A stretch of 64,000 nt of DNA, from contig JAPPFP010000021.1 of the NCBI GenBank assembly GCA_028877275.1, positions 62,001 through 126,000 of the forward strand, read 5' to 3'. The stretch's first letter is position 1. The number at the start of each line of letters is the position of its first letter. The translations under genes and the position numbers were made by a program. Shown here piece after piece: positions 27,116-36,154 of this stretch. This stretch comes from Acidobacteriota bacterium (GTDB lineage: Bacteria; Acidobacteriota; Thermoanaerobaculia; Multivoradales; Multivoraceae). The notes under the pieces are model-generated. The model was not told the DNA's origin. It worked only from the letters and a program-made list of their open reading frames with translations, and searched no databases.

Positions 27116-27814
27116 ATGCCGGAACCCATCGCGCTCTGCTTCAGCGGCGGCAAGGACAGTTGCGTGGCGCTCCAGGAACTGCGCCGGCAGGGCCGTTTTG
27201 ACGTGGTGGAGCTGATCACCACCGTCACCGACGCCTTCGACCGGGTCAGCATGCACGGTGTACGGCGCTCCCTGCTGCGGGAGCAGGCGGACTCGATCGG
27301 CCTTCCGCTGACCGAGGTCGTCGTGCCGTCCGAGCCGTCGAACGTCGTGTACGAGCGCGAGATGGGCAAGGCATTCGCGAAGCTTCGCGAACAGGGAGTC
27401 AGCCGAGTCGGTTTCGGCGACCTGTTCCTCGAGGATCTCCGCGAGTACCGCGTCCGCCAGCTCGCCGAGGCGGGCCTCGAGTGCGAGTTCCCGATCTGGC
27501 ACACGCCCACGGACGAGTTGGCACGCTCGTTCATCGGCGACGGCTTCCGGGCGCTCACCGTCTGTGTCAACCCGGCCGTTCTGCCCGTCTCCTTCGCCGG
27601 ACGGTCCTTCGACGACGCCTTCCTCGCCGATCTTCCGACCGGCGTCGATCCGTGCGGCGAGAACGGCGAGTTCCACACGTTCGTGTTCGATGGCCCGATC
27701 TTCGACCGGCCGATCGCGGTCGAGATCGGCGAGGTTGCGGAACGCGACGGCTTCGGTTTCTGCGATCTGTTGCCGGGCGATCGCCCGGTTTCCGCCGAGG
27801 CGACCGCGCCATGA
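27116..27814 (+). CDS. PP-loop ATP-pyrophosphatase, diphthine-ammonia-ligase-like
   Basis: A 232-residue cytoplasmic adenine-nucleotide alpha hydrolase. The N-terminal LCFSGGKDSCVALQEL is the PP-loop motif that binds ATP. The layout through GVSRVGFGDLFLEDLREYR and the end GENGEFHTFVFDGPIF matches the MJ0570/Dph6 family. In archaea and eukaryotes relatives amidate diphthine on elongation factor 2, but bacteria lack diphthamide, so the bacterial reaction is different or unknown. It sits 12 bp after the MMPL gene and overlaps the BtuF-like gene by 4 bp, a pairing that may point to cobalamin-related chemistry. Confidence 0.9.
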   Translation: MPEPIALCFSGGKDSCVALQELRRQGRFDVVELITTVTDAFDRVSMHGVRRSLLREQADSIGLPLTEVVVPSEPSNVVYEREMGKAFAKLREQGVSRVGFGDLFLEDLREYRVRQLAEAGLECEFPIWHTPTDELARSFIGDGFRALTVCVNPAVLPVSFAGRSFDDAFLADLPTGVDPCGENGEFHTFVFDGPIFDRPIAVEIGEVAERDGFGFCDLLPGDRPVSAEATAP

Positions 27815-28740
27815 CCGAGCCGCGGATCGTCTCGCTGATTGCCAGCGCCACCGAGATCGTGTGCGCCCTCGGCTTCGAGGACTGCATGGTCGGCCGGTCG
27901 CATGAATGCGACTACCCGCAGTCGGTGGGGAAGCTGCCGGTCTGCTCGTCGTCGAAGGTCGACGTCGACGGCTCGAGCCGCGCGATCGACGACCAGGTGC
28001 GCGCGATCGTCGCCGACGCCCTCTCCGTCTACCGGGTCGACGCGGGGCTTCTGGACGAACTCGCGCCGACCGTGATCGTCACCCAGACCCAGTGCGAGGT
28101 GTGCGCGGTCAGCCTGAAGGACGTGGAGCAGGCGGTTTGCGAGCTCGTGTCGTCCGAGCCGCGGATCGTATCGCTCGAACCAATGGACCTCGGCGACGCG
28201 TTCAGCGACATTCACTCCGTCGCCTCGGCGCTGGGTCGCCCGGAGCGGTCGGAGCGACTGAACGCCGCGTTGACGGCCCGACTCGACGCGATCCGCGAGC
28301 GTTCCAGCGGGCTTGGCGACCGGCCGACGATCGCCTGCATCGAGTGGATCGACCCGCTGATGCACGCCGAGAACTGGGTGCCGGAACTCGTGGAGATCGC
28401 CGGCGGCAGGGTCATGCTCGGCGAGGCAGGAAGGCACTCGGGCTACTTCGAGTTCGAGCGGATGGTCGAGGCCGATCCCGACGTGATCGCGGTCATGCCG
28501 TGCGGCTTCGACATTCGCCGCACCGCGGCGGAGATGCCGCCCCTGGCGGCTCAGCCGGGCTGGTCAGAACTCTCGGCGGTGCGAAGCGGCCGGGTCTTTC
28601 TGACCGACGGCAACCAGTACTTCAACCGGCCGGGCCCCCGGATCGTGGAGTCGGCGGAGATCCTGGCCGAGCTGCTGCACCCTGGGGTCTTCGACTACGG
28701 CCATCGCGGATCCGGCTGGACGGAGTGGGTTGACCTCTAG
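27811..28740 (+). CDS. BtuF-like cobalamin-binding protein
   Basis: A 309-residue protein of the periplasmic-binding-protein helical fold used by BtuF (vitamin B12) and FhuD-type proteins. Signatures are RIVSLIASATEIVCALG at the start, TVIVTQTQCEVCAVS, and WIDPLMHAENWVPELVEIAGG. It has no signal peptide, unlike true BtuF, as in the cytoplasmic group annotated cobalamin-binding protein. It overlaps the PP-loop gene as ATGA, and the glycosyltransferase-like gene begins inside its last codons. No B12 transporter or riboswitch is visible nearby, so ligand identity is an inference from homology. Confidence 0.88.
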   Translation: MTEPRIVSLIASATEIVCALGFEDCMVGRSHECDYPQSVGKLPVCSSSKVDVDGSSRAIDDQVRAIVADALSVYRVDAGLLDELAPTVIVTQTQCEVCAVSLKDVEQAVCELVSSEPRIVSLEPMDLGDAFSDIHSVASALGRPERSERLNAALTARLDAIRERSSGLGDRPTIACIEWIDPLMHAENWVPELVEIAGGRVMLGEAGRHSGYFEFERMVEADPDVIAVMPCGFDIRRTAAEMPPLAAQPGWSELSAVRSGRVFLTDGNQYFNRPGPRIVESAEILAELLHPGVFDYGHRGSGWTEWVDL

Positions 28741-30025
28741 AAGGTATGTAGACGCGGTCGGTTTCTGGTGCGTCCTGGGATACACCGCCCTGGCGTTCCT
28801 GGCGCGGCAAACCGGCGAGCCCGACCTGAGGGCGTTCTTTGTCCTTGCCGCGTGGACTGGTCTGCCGGTCTTCGGCCTGTTCCTTCACTTTCGGAGGGCC
28901 GGGGAGCCGTTTCCCGTCTCCCGGCTGCTGTTCTGGGCCATCGCCTTTCGCCTCATCGGGCTCGTCGGCGGTCCGTTCTACGAGGACGACTTCTACCGCT
29001 ACCTGTGGGACGGATACCGCTTCGCCACCGCCGGGACGCCGTACGGCGCGGCGCCGGAGGAGTTCTTCGTCGACCCGGCGGTGCCCGCGTTGTTCCAGGG
29101 CGTCCTCGACGGCGTCAACTACCCGGAACTGCCGACGATCTACGCGCCGGTCACGCAGGTCGTCTTCCTCGTCGCGTACTGGATCAAGCCGGCGAGCATC
29201 GGTGTGCTGCAGGCGATCCTGATCGCTGTCGACCTGGCTGTCGTCGGCCTTCTGCTCCGGCTGGCGCCGGCGCGCAACGTGCTGCTCTACGCGTGGTGCC
29301 CGCTCGTGATCAAGGAGACCGCCTTCACCGCGCATCCCGACGGCGTCGGCGTGTGTCTGCTGCTGGCTGCCATCGTGCTCGCGCGGGATCGTCGCTGGTG
29401 GTTTGCCGCGGCTCTGCTTGGGCTGGCCGTGGCGACGAAGACGTTCGCGCTCGTGCTGGCGCCGCTGATCCTGGTCGGTGCTCGATTCCGTCACTGGCTG
29501 ATCTTCGCCGGCACGCTGGCGGCGTGCTACCTGCCCTTCGTCGTCGCCGGCGGCACCGATCTCGTCTCGCTCCTGACCTTTGCGCGCGACTGGGAGTACA
29601 ACTCGGCGGTGTTCGGACTGCTCGGGGCGTTCGTGCCGCCGTCCGGGGCGAGGCTGGTCGTCGGACTGCTGTTCGCCGCCTTCTGGGGCTGGTACTGCCT
29701 TCGGTACGTCCGTGGCGGGGAACGCGGAATCCCCCGCGGCGACCTGCTGTTTGGTGTTCTGCTGCTGCTGTCGCCCGTGATCAACCCCTGGTACCTGCTG
29801 TGGCTGCTTCCCTTCGCGGTACTCTTTCCGAGCTTCTGGGCGTGGACGGCGTCGGCGGCGATTCTGCTGAGCTACGTAACCGGGCTGAACCTTCCCGACT
29901 TCACGTTGCAACCCTACGCGCAGCCGCTTTGGGTCCGCGGGCTGGAGTTCGGTCTGATCGGGCTGGCGCTCGCGGTCGACCTGACCGCGCGGCGCCGGAG
30001 AGAGATGCAAGAGGACATGAAATGA
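28730..30025 (+). CDS. GT-C-type polytopic membrane protein (mannosyltransferase-like)
   Basis: A 431-residue protein with about ten or eleven transmembrane helices. After the second or third helix comes a periplasmic loop GPFYEDDFYRYLWDGYRF whose acidic pair resembles the catalytic acidic motif of GT-C glycosyltransferases that use polyprenyl-phosphate sugars. AHPDGVGVCLLLAAI and a C-terminal NPWYLLWLLPFAV are typical of GT87/DUF2029-like relatives. The start is TTG 28730, overlapping the BtuF-like gene by 11 bp; no better start exists upstream. The donor and acceptor cannot be predicted. It overlaps the DUF547 gene by 4 bp. Confidence 0.82.
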   Translation: MTSRRYVDAVGFWCVLGYTALAFLARQTGEPDLRAFFVLAAWTGLPVFGLFLHFRRAGEPFPVSRLLFWAIAFRLIGLVGGPFYEDDFYRYLWDGYRFATAGTPYGAAPEEFFVDPAVPALFQGVLDGVNYPELPTIYAPVTQVVFLVAYWIKPASIGVLQAILIAVDLAVVGLLLRLAPARNVLLYAWCPLVIKETAFTAHPDGVGVCLLLAAIVLARDRRWWFAAALLGLAVATKTFALVLAPLILVGARFRHWLIFAGTLAACYLPFVVAGGTDLVSLLTFARDWEYNSAVFGLLGAFVPPSGARLVVGLLFAAFWGWYCLRYVRGGERGIPRGDLLFGVLLLLSPVINPWYLLWLLPFAVLFPSFWAWTASAAILLSYVTGLNLPDFTLQPYAQPLWVRGLEFGLIGLALAVDLTARRRREMQEDMK

Positions 30026-30843
30026 CGATTCGAGAGTGGATGGGCCTGACGGGAGCGGTGGTCCTCGCCATCGCCTGCGGTGCCCCGGAATCGAGCGAGA
30101 TCGCCGGCTGGGACGTCAGCGACGAAAGGAGCACGGAGCGGATCGATCACGGCCCCTGGCAGGAGATCCTGGACGGCTACGTCACCGCCGACGGCTCGGG
30201 CGTCAACCTGTTCGACTATGCGGCGTTCTCTGGCAGCTCCGGCGACGGGGCGAAGCTGGCCGGCTATCTGGAGTACCTGCAGGGACTCGATCCGCTTGCC
30301 TACTCACGGGCCGAGCAGATGGCGTACTGGATCAACCTCTACAACGCCCTCACGGTCCAGGTGGTGCTTTCGGAGTACCCGGTGGATTCCATCAAGGAGA
30401 TCCACGAGGGCGTCATTCCGAACACCGGTCCGTGGCAGGACCCGCACGCGCAGGTCAACGGCCGGGATCTGAGTTTGGACGACATCGAGCACGGCATCCT
30501 GCGTCCGCTCTGGCGGGACAAGCGGATCCACTACGCGGTGAACTGCGCCGCGTACGGTTGCCCGCACCTGCTGTCGACGGCGTTCACCGCCGCCAACACG
30601 GAGGAGCTGCTGGAGCAGGGCGCGCGGGACTACGTGAACAACCCGCGCGGCGTCGACTTCGTCGACGAGGACTTCATCGTCATCTCGAGCATCTACGACT
30701 GGTACACCGAGGACTTCGGCAACACCGAGGAGTCCGTCGTCGCGCACCTCATCGACTACGCCGACGAAGAACTCGCCGCGCGTCTCGAGGCCTTCGCGGG
30801 TTCGATCGACTACGAGTACGACTGGAGCCTGAACGAGCCCTAG
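30022..30843 (+). CDS. DUF547 domain lipoprotein
   Basis: A 273-residue protein with a lipoprotein signal (VVLAIACGAP, Cys19) followed by a DUF547 domain. Characteristic are the YWINLYNALTVQVVL segment, the GVIPNTGPWQDPHAQVNGRDLSLDDIEHGILRP block and HYAVNCAAYGCPHL. DUF547 is related to papain-like and transglutaminase-like folds but its activity is uncertain. The ATGA overlap with the membrane glycosyltransferase gene makes it the last gene of the five-gene operon. It is predicted to be anchored to a membrane facing the periplasm. Confidence 0.9.
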   Translation: MTIREWMGLTGAVVLAIACGAPESSEIAGWDVSDERSTERIDHGPWQEILDGYVTADGSGVNLFDYAAFSGSSGDGAKLAGYLEYLQGLDPLAYSRAEQMAYWINLYNALTVQVVLSEYPVDSIKEIHEGVIPNTGPWQDPHAQVNGRDLSLDDIEHGILRPLWRDKRIHYAVNCAAYGCPHLLSTAFTAANTEELLEQGARDYVNNPRGVDFVDEDFIVISSIYDWYTEDFGNTEESVVAHLIDYADEELAARLEAFAGSIDYEYDWSLNEP

Positions 30844-30863
30844 CTAGGTGACGGGCGCTGGAG

Positions 30864-31772
30864 TCAGAACCCGCCGCCGCCGAAGGTGAAGCCGACGCTG
30901 AGGCCGATGACCTCGGAGTTCGGTGTGTTGCGGCCGCCGATGACGTCGCCATAGGTCAACGCCAGGCTCGTACTGCCCGTGAGGCCGATGTTCACCGTGC
31001 CGTAGAGAAGGTCGATGTCTTCCTGAAGCTCCGGGAAGCGGGCCGGGGAGAATGGCGGAACGCCGATGTCGAGCCCCGAACCGCCGTCGGTCATCCGGTA
31101 GCCGACGCTCAAGCCGACTCGTTCTCCGACCAGAACGCCGGCCGAGAGATTCAGGATGATGTCCTCCGGAATGTCGTCGGTGCGGTAGCGGTAGCCGACC
31201 TCGGCGGAAAGGACGCCACGCTGGCCGACGTACTTGCCGATCAGCAGGGAGACCTCGGCGCCGTTGCCGCCGTCGCCCAGGGAGTTGATGTAGCCGGTGT
31301 CGTAGTCGCCCGCGAGGATGGCGCCGAAGCGCAGTGCCATGCTGGGGCCCGAAGTCACGACCTCGTCCCGGAATCGCCAGGTCAGGCCGGCTCTCGCGTC
31401 CTGGAGCCCGCTGAGGTCATCCTTGTTCGGGTGCTTGGGGCCGCCCCCGGGGTACTGGCTGTCCGACGTGCCGATCTGGAAGTCGAGTGCGAGAGCGTCG
31501 GAGATGCCGTACGTCCCGTTGATCCAGACGGTGTCGAGGCCGAGCGTGCCGGCGAGCTGGATGGTCGTCGAGTCGGCGCCGGCCATGCTCCGCCACCTCT
31601 CGGATCGCTCGTAGTCGGTCGCCTCCTGGGAGACGTAGGAGAACGTGACCGTGCCCGATCCAGGGGCGGGCAGCCAGGGGGAGCCTTCGGCGACCAGCGG
31701 CGGCGCCGTGCAGACGAGGACGGCAACCGCCGTCAGAAGGAGCGGACGCGGGGCACGTCTGTTCATCGTCAT
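30864..31772 (-). CDS. outer-membrane beta-barrel protein
   Basis: A 302-residue exported protein: a signal peptide (LLLTAVAVLVCTAPPLVAEG) followed by alternating hydrophobic/polar beta strands such as GTVTFSYVSQEA, LALDFQIGTS, AEVGYRYRT and LSVGYRMTDGG. It ends in an aromatic C-terminal strand (GLSVGFTFGGGGF) whose final Phe is the signal for the BAM machinery. This is the pattern of a transporter-like outer-membrane barrel of 10-14 strands, not assignable to a substrate. It lies 7 bp downstream of the small exported cysteine protein on the same strand, so the two are probably co-transcribed. Confidence 0.82.
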   Translation of the reverse strand: MTMNRRAPRPLLLTAVAVLVCTAPPLVAEGSPWLPAPGSGTVTFSYVSQEATDYERSERWRSMAGADSTTIQLAGTLGLDTVWINGTYGISDALALDFQIGTSDSQYPGGGPKHPNKDDLSGLQDARAGLTWRFRDEVVTSGPSMALRFGAILAGDYDTGYINSLGDGGNGAEVSLLIGKYVGQRGVLSAEVGYRYRTDDIPEDIILNLSAGVLVGERVGLSVGYRMTDGGSGLDIGVPPFSPARFPELQEDIDLLYGTVNIGLTGSTSLALTYGDVIGGRNTPNSEVIGLSVGFTFGGGGF

Positions 31773-31779
31773 CTCCGGG

Positions 31780-32154
31780 CTACAGCTTGTAGCGGCGGGT
31801 CAGGTAGAAATGAACGAGTTCCTGCTCGTCCGGTGCTTCCGCGCACGCGGCTTCGCCGGCGCCGGGGCAGAGCACGTTGATGTGCTCGTCGTCGGCGGTG
31901 CCCGGCTTCTCGGCCTCGTCGCGAGCTTCCAGGCTGTTCTTCAGACTGAGGGCGCGGTCCCGGTCGAGGTCGCGCTTCTGCAGGGGACAGGAGGGACACA
32001 CGAGCTTCTGGAACGTGAGCGCCTTGCCCATCGTGTAGGCGTCCCGCGGGTTGATGCCCTTGCCGGCGGCGATCGTGCCGGATGCGTACAGGGCCGCCTG
32101 CGCAAGGCAGGCAACGAGGATGCAGGCCGACAGGCCGATGATGAACCGTTTCAT
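31780..32154 (-). CDS. small exported cysteine-containing protein
   Basis: A 124-residue protein with an N-terminal hydrophobic export signal (MKRFIIGLSACILVACLAQAALYASG). The mature region carries KLVCPSCPLQKRDLDRDRA, then VLCPGAGEAACAEAP. The CPSCP pair could bind a metal or be redox-active. The end LVHFYLTRRYKL is basic. The family is not recognised. The start at ATG 32154 directly opens the signal sequence. It precedes the beta-barrel gene by 7 bp, suggesting a joint envelope function. VACLAQ might be a weak lipobox. Confidence 0.65.
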   Translation of the reverse strand: MKRFIIGLSACILVACLAQAALYASGTIAAGKGINPRDAYTMGKALTFQKLVCPSCPLQKRDLDRDRALSLKNSLEARDEAEKPGTADDEHINVLCPGAGEAACAEAPDEQELVHFYLTRRYKL

Positions 32155-32290
32155 CCTTGATGTGTCTCCCGTCGCGGAGCTGGACGGGCTCCGCGAAATG
32201 CGTGTTGAAGGTGGGCGCAACGTAGCACAGCGCTGTGCCACAATCACCGGCCGTCAGCGAACAACGACCACCCAGGAAGGAGCGGCAGGC

Positions 32291-33142
32291 ATGATCCAGA
32301 CGGGCGAGTTCAGGGGCTTCGAGGTGTCCATGGAGGATCCGGGGATCCTGGTCATCACCTTCAACCGGCCGGACCGTCTCAACGGCATGGACGCTCCGAT
32401 GAAGCGGGACCTGCTGGAGACGCTCACGCAGGCCGCGATGGAAGACCCGGTGCGGGTCGTCCTCTTTGCCGGCAGCGGCAGGGCGTTTTCCGCCGGCGAC
32501 GACATCAGCGGCCAGGACAAGGGCCGGCGCGGCGAAGCGCTGGTGCCGGACATTCACCGTGGCCACGACAACGTGCTCGGCACGATCAACGGGCTGCGCA
32601 AGATCTCCCAGCCGATCAACACGGCGATCCGCGGCATGGACAAGCTGACGATCGCGGCGGTGAACGGCGTGGCGGTCCAGACCGGGTTCTCGCTGGCGCT
32701 GAGCTGCGACTTCCGGATCGCCTCGAGCGCGGCTCGAATGGGCAGCGGCACGCTTCGCTTCGGGCTACTCCCGGACGAGGGCGGCCACTACCTGCTGCTG
32801 CAGATGATGGGGCTGCCGAAGACGATGGACTTTCTGATGCGCGCCAGGCTCGTCGGCGCCGCGGAGGCGCACGACCTCGGGCTCGTACACGAAGTGGTGG
32901 AGCCGGACGACCTGATGCCGCGGGCCATGGATCTGGCGCGTGAACTCGCGAACGGACCGCAGGTGGCGATGCGGCTGCTCAAGCGCAGCCTCTACAACGC
33001 CGCCGACCAGACCTGGGAGCAGTCGCTCGAGGACATCGCGGCCCGGACGCCGATGGCCGACCATCACCCGGACTCGCGCGAGGGCGTCGCGGCGTTTCGC
33101 GGGAAGCGGAAGCCGTCCTTCAACGCTTGGCTGGAGGAGTGA
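32291..33142 (+). CDS. enoyl-CoA hydratase/isomerase family protein
   Basis: A 283-residue crotonase-fold enzyme. The oxyanion-hole segments are SGRAFSAGDDISG and VNGVAVQTGFSLALSCDFRIAS. The acidic position after GLLPDEGGHYLL is compatible with hydratase chemistry. Cytoplasmic beta-oxidation of acyl-CoA is the likely role. ATG 32291 has AGGAAGGAG upstream and is well supported. A thiolase gene follows 82 bp later on the same strand, consistent with fatty-acid degradation. An isomerase or a specialised hydratase cannot be excluded. Confidence 0.93.
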   Translation: MIQTGEFRGFEVSMEDPGILVITFNRPDRLNGMDAPMKRDLLETLTQAAMEDPVRVVLFAGSGRAFSAGDDISGQDKGRRGEALVPDIHRGHDNVLGTINGLRKISQPINTAIRGMDKLTIAAVNGVAVQTGFSLALSCDFRIASSAARMGSGTLRFGLLPDEGGHYLLLQMMGLPKTMDFLMRARLVGAAEAHDLGLVHEVVEPDDLMPRAMDLARELANGPQVAMRLLKRSLYNAADQTWEQSLEDIAARTPMADHHPDSREGVAAFRGKRKPSFNAWLEE

Positions 33143-33145
33143 CCG

Positions 33146-33159
33146 ACCGACCGGACGGT
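33146..33159. promoter_or_regulatory. TetR-type palindrome ACCGACCGGACGGT before the thiolase gene
   Basis: Fourteen bases with near-perfect dyad symmetry (one mismatched pair) lie just after the hydratase stop and 65 bp before the thiolase start. A similar motif occurs at 60456. Symmetric ACCGACCGGTCGGT-like sites are a common form of TetR-family operators of lipid metabolism. No regulator gene is in the window, so this is an inference from form and place. Confidence 0.3.
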
Positions 33160-33224
33160 AGGTGCTAGTCTCGGGGGTCCGAAGAACCGAAACCACAGCC
33201 ACCATCCAAGCCAGGGAGTTCTCC

Positions 33225-34406
33225 ATGACTGACGCCGTCATCGTTTCCACTGCCCGCACGCCGATCGGCAAGGCCTATCGCGGCGCTTTCAACAATCTCG
33301 AGTCGCCGACCATGGGCGCGGCGGCGATTTCCGCAGCGGTCGAACGCGCCGGCGTCGAGAAGGGCGAGGTCGACGACGTCGTCATGGGCTGCGCCATGCA
33401 GCAGGGCACCCAGGGCAACAACGTCGCCCGCCAGTGCGCGATCCGGGCCGGCCTGCCGGTCGAGGTGTCGGGAATGACTGTGGACCGGCAGTGCTCGTCG
33501 GGCCTGATGGCGATCGCCACCGCCGCCAAGCAGGTCGTGATCGACGGGGCGCCGGTCGTGGTCGCCGGCGGCATCGACTCGATCAGCCTGGTGCAGAACG
33601 ACAAGATGAACCACTTCCGTGTTCCCGATCCCTGGATCAAGGAGAACAAGCCGGATCTCCACCTGCCGATGATCGACACCGCCGAAGTTGTGGCGAAGCG
33701 CTACGACGTCACCCGCGAGCAGCAGGACGAGTACGGCCTGCAGAGTCAGCGGCGGACCGCCGCCGGGCAGGAGTCGGGCGCCTTCGACGACGAGATCATC
33801 ACGATGAACGCGACGAAGATGATTCTCGACAGGGCGACCGGGGACATCAGCTTCGGCGAGGTCGAGCTCAGCCAGGACGAGGGCAACCGGCCGAGCACGA
33901 CGATCGAAGGTCTCTCCGGCCTCAAGCCGGTGCGCGAGAACGGCACGATCACCGCCGGCAACGCGAGCCAGCTCTCCGACGGCGCGTCGGCGTGCGTGGT
34001 CATGGACTCGAAGCTGGCGGAGCAGCGGGGCCTCGAGCCGCTCGGCATCTACAAGGGGATGGCGGTCGCCGGCTGCGAGCCGGACGAGATGGGCATCGGT
34101 CCGGTCTTCGCCGTCCCCAAGCTGCTGGAGCGCCAGGGCCTGACGATGGACGACATCGACCTGTGGGAGCTGAACGAGGCGTTCGCGGTCCAGGTCATCT
34201 ACTGCCGCGACCGGCTGGGCATTCCGAACGAGAAGCTGAACGTGAACGGCGGCGCGATCTCGATCGGCCACCCCTACGGCATGAGCGGCGCGCGGATGGT
34301 CGGCCACGCCCTGATCGAAGGCAAGCGTCGCGGCGCGAAGAACGTGGTCGTCACCATGTGCATCGGCGGCGGCATGGGCGCCGCAGGGCTGTTCGAGGTG
34401 GCGTGA
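33225..34406 (+). CDS. thiolase, acetyl-CoA C-acyltransferase
   Basis: A 393-residue cytoplasmic thiolase that splits 3-ketoacyl-CoA with CoA, or condenses two acetyl-CoA. The N-terminal active cysteine lies in [11 protein letters not shown]. The C-terminal [16 protein letters not shown] contains the catalytic His, and [14 protein letters not shown] the second Cys; [10 protein letters not shown] is also conserved. Length is normal. The start is ATG 33225, with AGGGAG upstream. It follows an enoyl-CoA hydratase and overlaps the next gene by 4 bp. Confidence 0.95.
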   Translation: MTDAVIVSTARTPIGKAYRGAFNNLESPTMGAAAISAAVERAGVEKGEVDDVVMGCAMQQGTQGNNVARQCAIRAGLPVEVSGMTVDRQCSSGLMAIATAAKQVVIDGAPVVVAGGIDSISLVQNDKMNHFRVPDPWIKENKPDLHLPMIDTAEVVAKRYDVTREQQDEYGLQSQRRTAAGQESGAFDDEIITMNATKMILDRATGDISFGEVELSQDEGNRPSTTIEGLSGLKPVRENGTITAGNASQLSDGASACVVMDSKLAEQRGLEPLGIYKGMAVAGCEPDEMGIGPVFAVPKLLERQGLTMDDIDLWELNEAFAVQVIYCRDRLGIPNEKLNVNGGAISIGHPYGMSGARMVGHALIEGKRRGAKNVVVTMCIGGGMGAAGLFEVA

Positions 34407-35212
34407 CGCCAGGAAGCGGCTGGCGAAGTGAAGTCGGGCGGCGGCGCTGGTTTGCCGTTGCCGCCCTGGCCGCCCTGGTCGCGGCTTCGGTTCCGGCCGC
34501 CGCGCAGACCGAGTTCCACTTCCAGTTCGGCGAACTCCTGAACCCGTTCTCGGCTCAGGAGGAAGAGAGCTTCGTCCTCACGCTGCAGCAGGCGACGCAG
34601 TGGAAGTACGGCGATAGCTTCTTCTTCATCGACTACCTCGACGACAGGGGCCGGGACGGTTTCAACGAGCGGGATTTCTACGGCGAGTGGTACCCGACGC
34701 TGAGCCTCGGCAAGATGACCGGGAAGACGGTCGGCGGCGGCCCGCTGGCGGACGTCGGTTTCATCGCCGGCCTGAACGCCGCCGGCGACGCGAAGGTGGT
34801 GAAGTACCTGCCCGGGCTGCGCCTGGCCTGGAAGGCGCCCGGGTTCATCTTCCTGAACACGGACCTGATGCTGTACCTCGACGGCAGCAGCGGCGTCGGC
34901 GGAGGCGGCGCGCCGCGAACAGATGACAGCTACTGCTTCGACGTGAACTGGCTGTACCTGTTCGACGTTGGCGAGCAGAGCTTCCAGATCACCGGCCACG
35001 CCGAGTACATCGGCGCCGTGACGAATGAGTTCGGCACCGAGTACGGCGGCACGATCCTGGCCCAGCCCCAGCTCCGCTGGGACGCGGGCAAGGCGTTCGG
35101 CGGCGACGCCGGCAAGCTGTTCGCGGGCATCGAGTACCAGTACTGGAGCAACAAGCTCGGCACGTCCGAAGACGAGAGCGCCGTCCAGTTGCTGCTGGCC
35201 TGGCAGTTGTAG
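34403..35212 (+). CDS. Tsx-like outer-membrane channel protein (DUF5020-like)
   Basis: A 269-residue exported protein with a basic N-terminus, a signal peptide ([20 protein letters not shown]), then beta strands with many aromatic residues. The mature start [10 protein letters not shown], the [11 protein letters not shown] segment and the [11 protein letters not shown] repeat resemble Tsx-type nucleoside channels. The protein ends in [12 protein letters not shown] rather than a terminal Phe. The GTG start overlaps the thiolase stop as GTGA. Coupling of a porin to beta-oxidation genes suggests uptake of a fatty or aromatic substrate, an inference. Confidence 0.75.
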   Translation: MTPGSGWRSEVGRRRWFAVAALAALVAASVPAAAQTEFHFQFGELLNPFSAQEEESFVLTLQQATQWKYGDSFFFIDYLDDRGRDGFNERDFYGEWYPTLSLGKMTGKTVGGGPLADVGFIAGLNAAGDAKVVKYLPGLRLAWKAPGFIFLNTDLMLYLDGSSGVGGGGAPRTDDSYCFDVNWLYLFDVGEQSFQITGHAEYIGAVTNEFGTEYGGTILAQPQLRWDAGKAFGGDAGKLFAGIEYQYWSNKLGTSEDESAVQLLLAWQL

Positions 35213-35219
35213 GCGTCGG

Positions 35220-36137
35220 CTACGTCGGCTCCCAGGTGAACACGTCGGTCGTCCGGTCGAGGTCGTGGAACGACCCGGCGAGGGCCGGCATGCCGCGCTC
35301 CGCGATCGATTCCGGGGTCCAGCCTTCGCTGTTGTGGACGGAGCGAACAGGTCTCGGCTGGCTCATCAGGAAGATCTCGTTCTTGCGGACCGCGAAGATC
35401 TGGCCGCTGACGTCCTTCGCCCCGTCGCTGAGCAGGTAGACGGCGAGCGGCGCGACCAGCGCCGGCGTCATCTCCTTCATCTTCGCGACCCGCGCGGCCT
35501 GCGCCGGGTCGGCGGTCGGGATCGTGCCGATCAACCGGGACCAGGCGAAGGGGGCGATGCAGTTCGAGCGCACTTCGAAGCGCTGCATGTCGAGCGCGAG
35601 GGACTTGGAGAGTCCGACGATGCCGAGTTTGGCCGCGGCGTAGTTGGCCTGACCGAAGTTGCCGATCAGCCCCGACGTCGAGGTCATGTGGACGAAGGCG
35701 CCGCCGATCTGCTTGCGGTAGTGGGGCGCGGCGGCCCGCGCCATGTTGAAGCTGCCCTTGAGATGGACGGCGACCACGGCGTCCCAGTCGCTCTCCTCCA
35801 TCTTGTGGAAGATGACGTCCCGAAGGATGCCGGCGTTGTTGACGACACCGTCGATCTGGCCGAACTCGTCGAGCGCCTGCTCGATCATGCGATTGGCGCC
35901 GTCGAAGTCGGTCACGCTCTCGTAGTTCGCGGCGGCGCGTCCTCCGGTTGCCCGGATCTCGTCGACGACGCCCTGTGCGGGGGTCTGGTCGGCGCCTTCG
36001 CCGCGTTCGGAACCGCCGAGGTCGTTGACGACGACGGAAGCGCCGTGGGAAGCGGCAAGCAGGGCGATGTCGCGGCCGATGCCGCGGCCGGCGCCGGTCA
36101 CGACGATCACCTTCTCGTGCAACATGCGAGTGTTCAA
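35220..36137 (-). CDS. SDR family oxidoreductase
   Basis: A 305-residue short-chain dehydrogenase/reductase. The nucleotide-binding motif VVTGAGRGIGRD, the NNAG motif VVNNAGILRD, the active Ser in SGLIGNFGQANYAAAK, and the YxxxK pair (Tyr, Lys) in the same segment are all present. It resembles the peroxisomal multifunctional-enzyme type (17-beta-hydroxysteroid dehydrogenase 4/FOX2-like), with VVVNDLGGSERGEGA. The start is taken as TTG 36137, with GGAGG seven bases upstream; ATG 36125 is an alternative with poor spacing. It lies 17 bp downstream of the M20 peptidase gene on the same strand and is convergent with the Tsx-like gene. Confidence 0.92.
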   Translation of the reverse strand: MNTRMLHEKVIVVTGAGRGIGRDIALLAASHGASVVVNDLGGSERGEGADQTPAQGVVDEIRATGGRAAANYESVTDFDGANRMIEQALDEFGQIDGVVNNAGILRDVIFHKMEESDWDAVVAVHLKGSFNMARAAAPHYRKQIGGAFVHMTSTSGLIGNFGQANYAAAKLGIVGLSKSLALDMQRFEVRSNCIAPFAWSRLIGTIPTADPAQAARVAKMKEMTPALVAPLAVYLLSDGAKDVSGQIFAVRKNEIFLMSQPRPVRSVHNSEGWTPESIAERGMPALAGSFHDLDRTTDVFTWEPT

Positions 36138-36154
36138 GTCGGAGCCTCCATTCC

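Noticed and set aside
24743..27676. Upstream extension of the LLM oxidoreductase frame
   Set aside because: The extension is low-complexity antisense of the MMPL and PP-loop genes. A strong Shine-Dalgarno and a canonical MKFGIMF start mark 24742.
27700..27811. Cobalamin riboswitch before the BtuF-like gene
   Set aside because: The gene starts inside the stop of the previous gene, and no B12-box-like sequence was seen.
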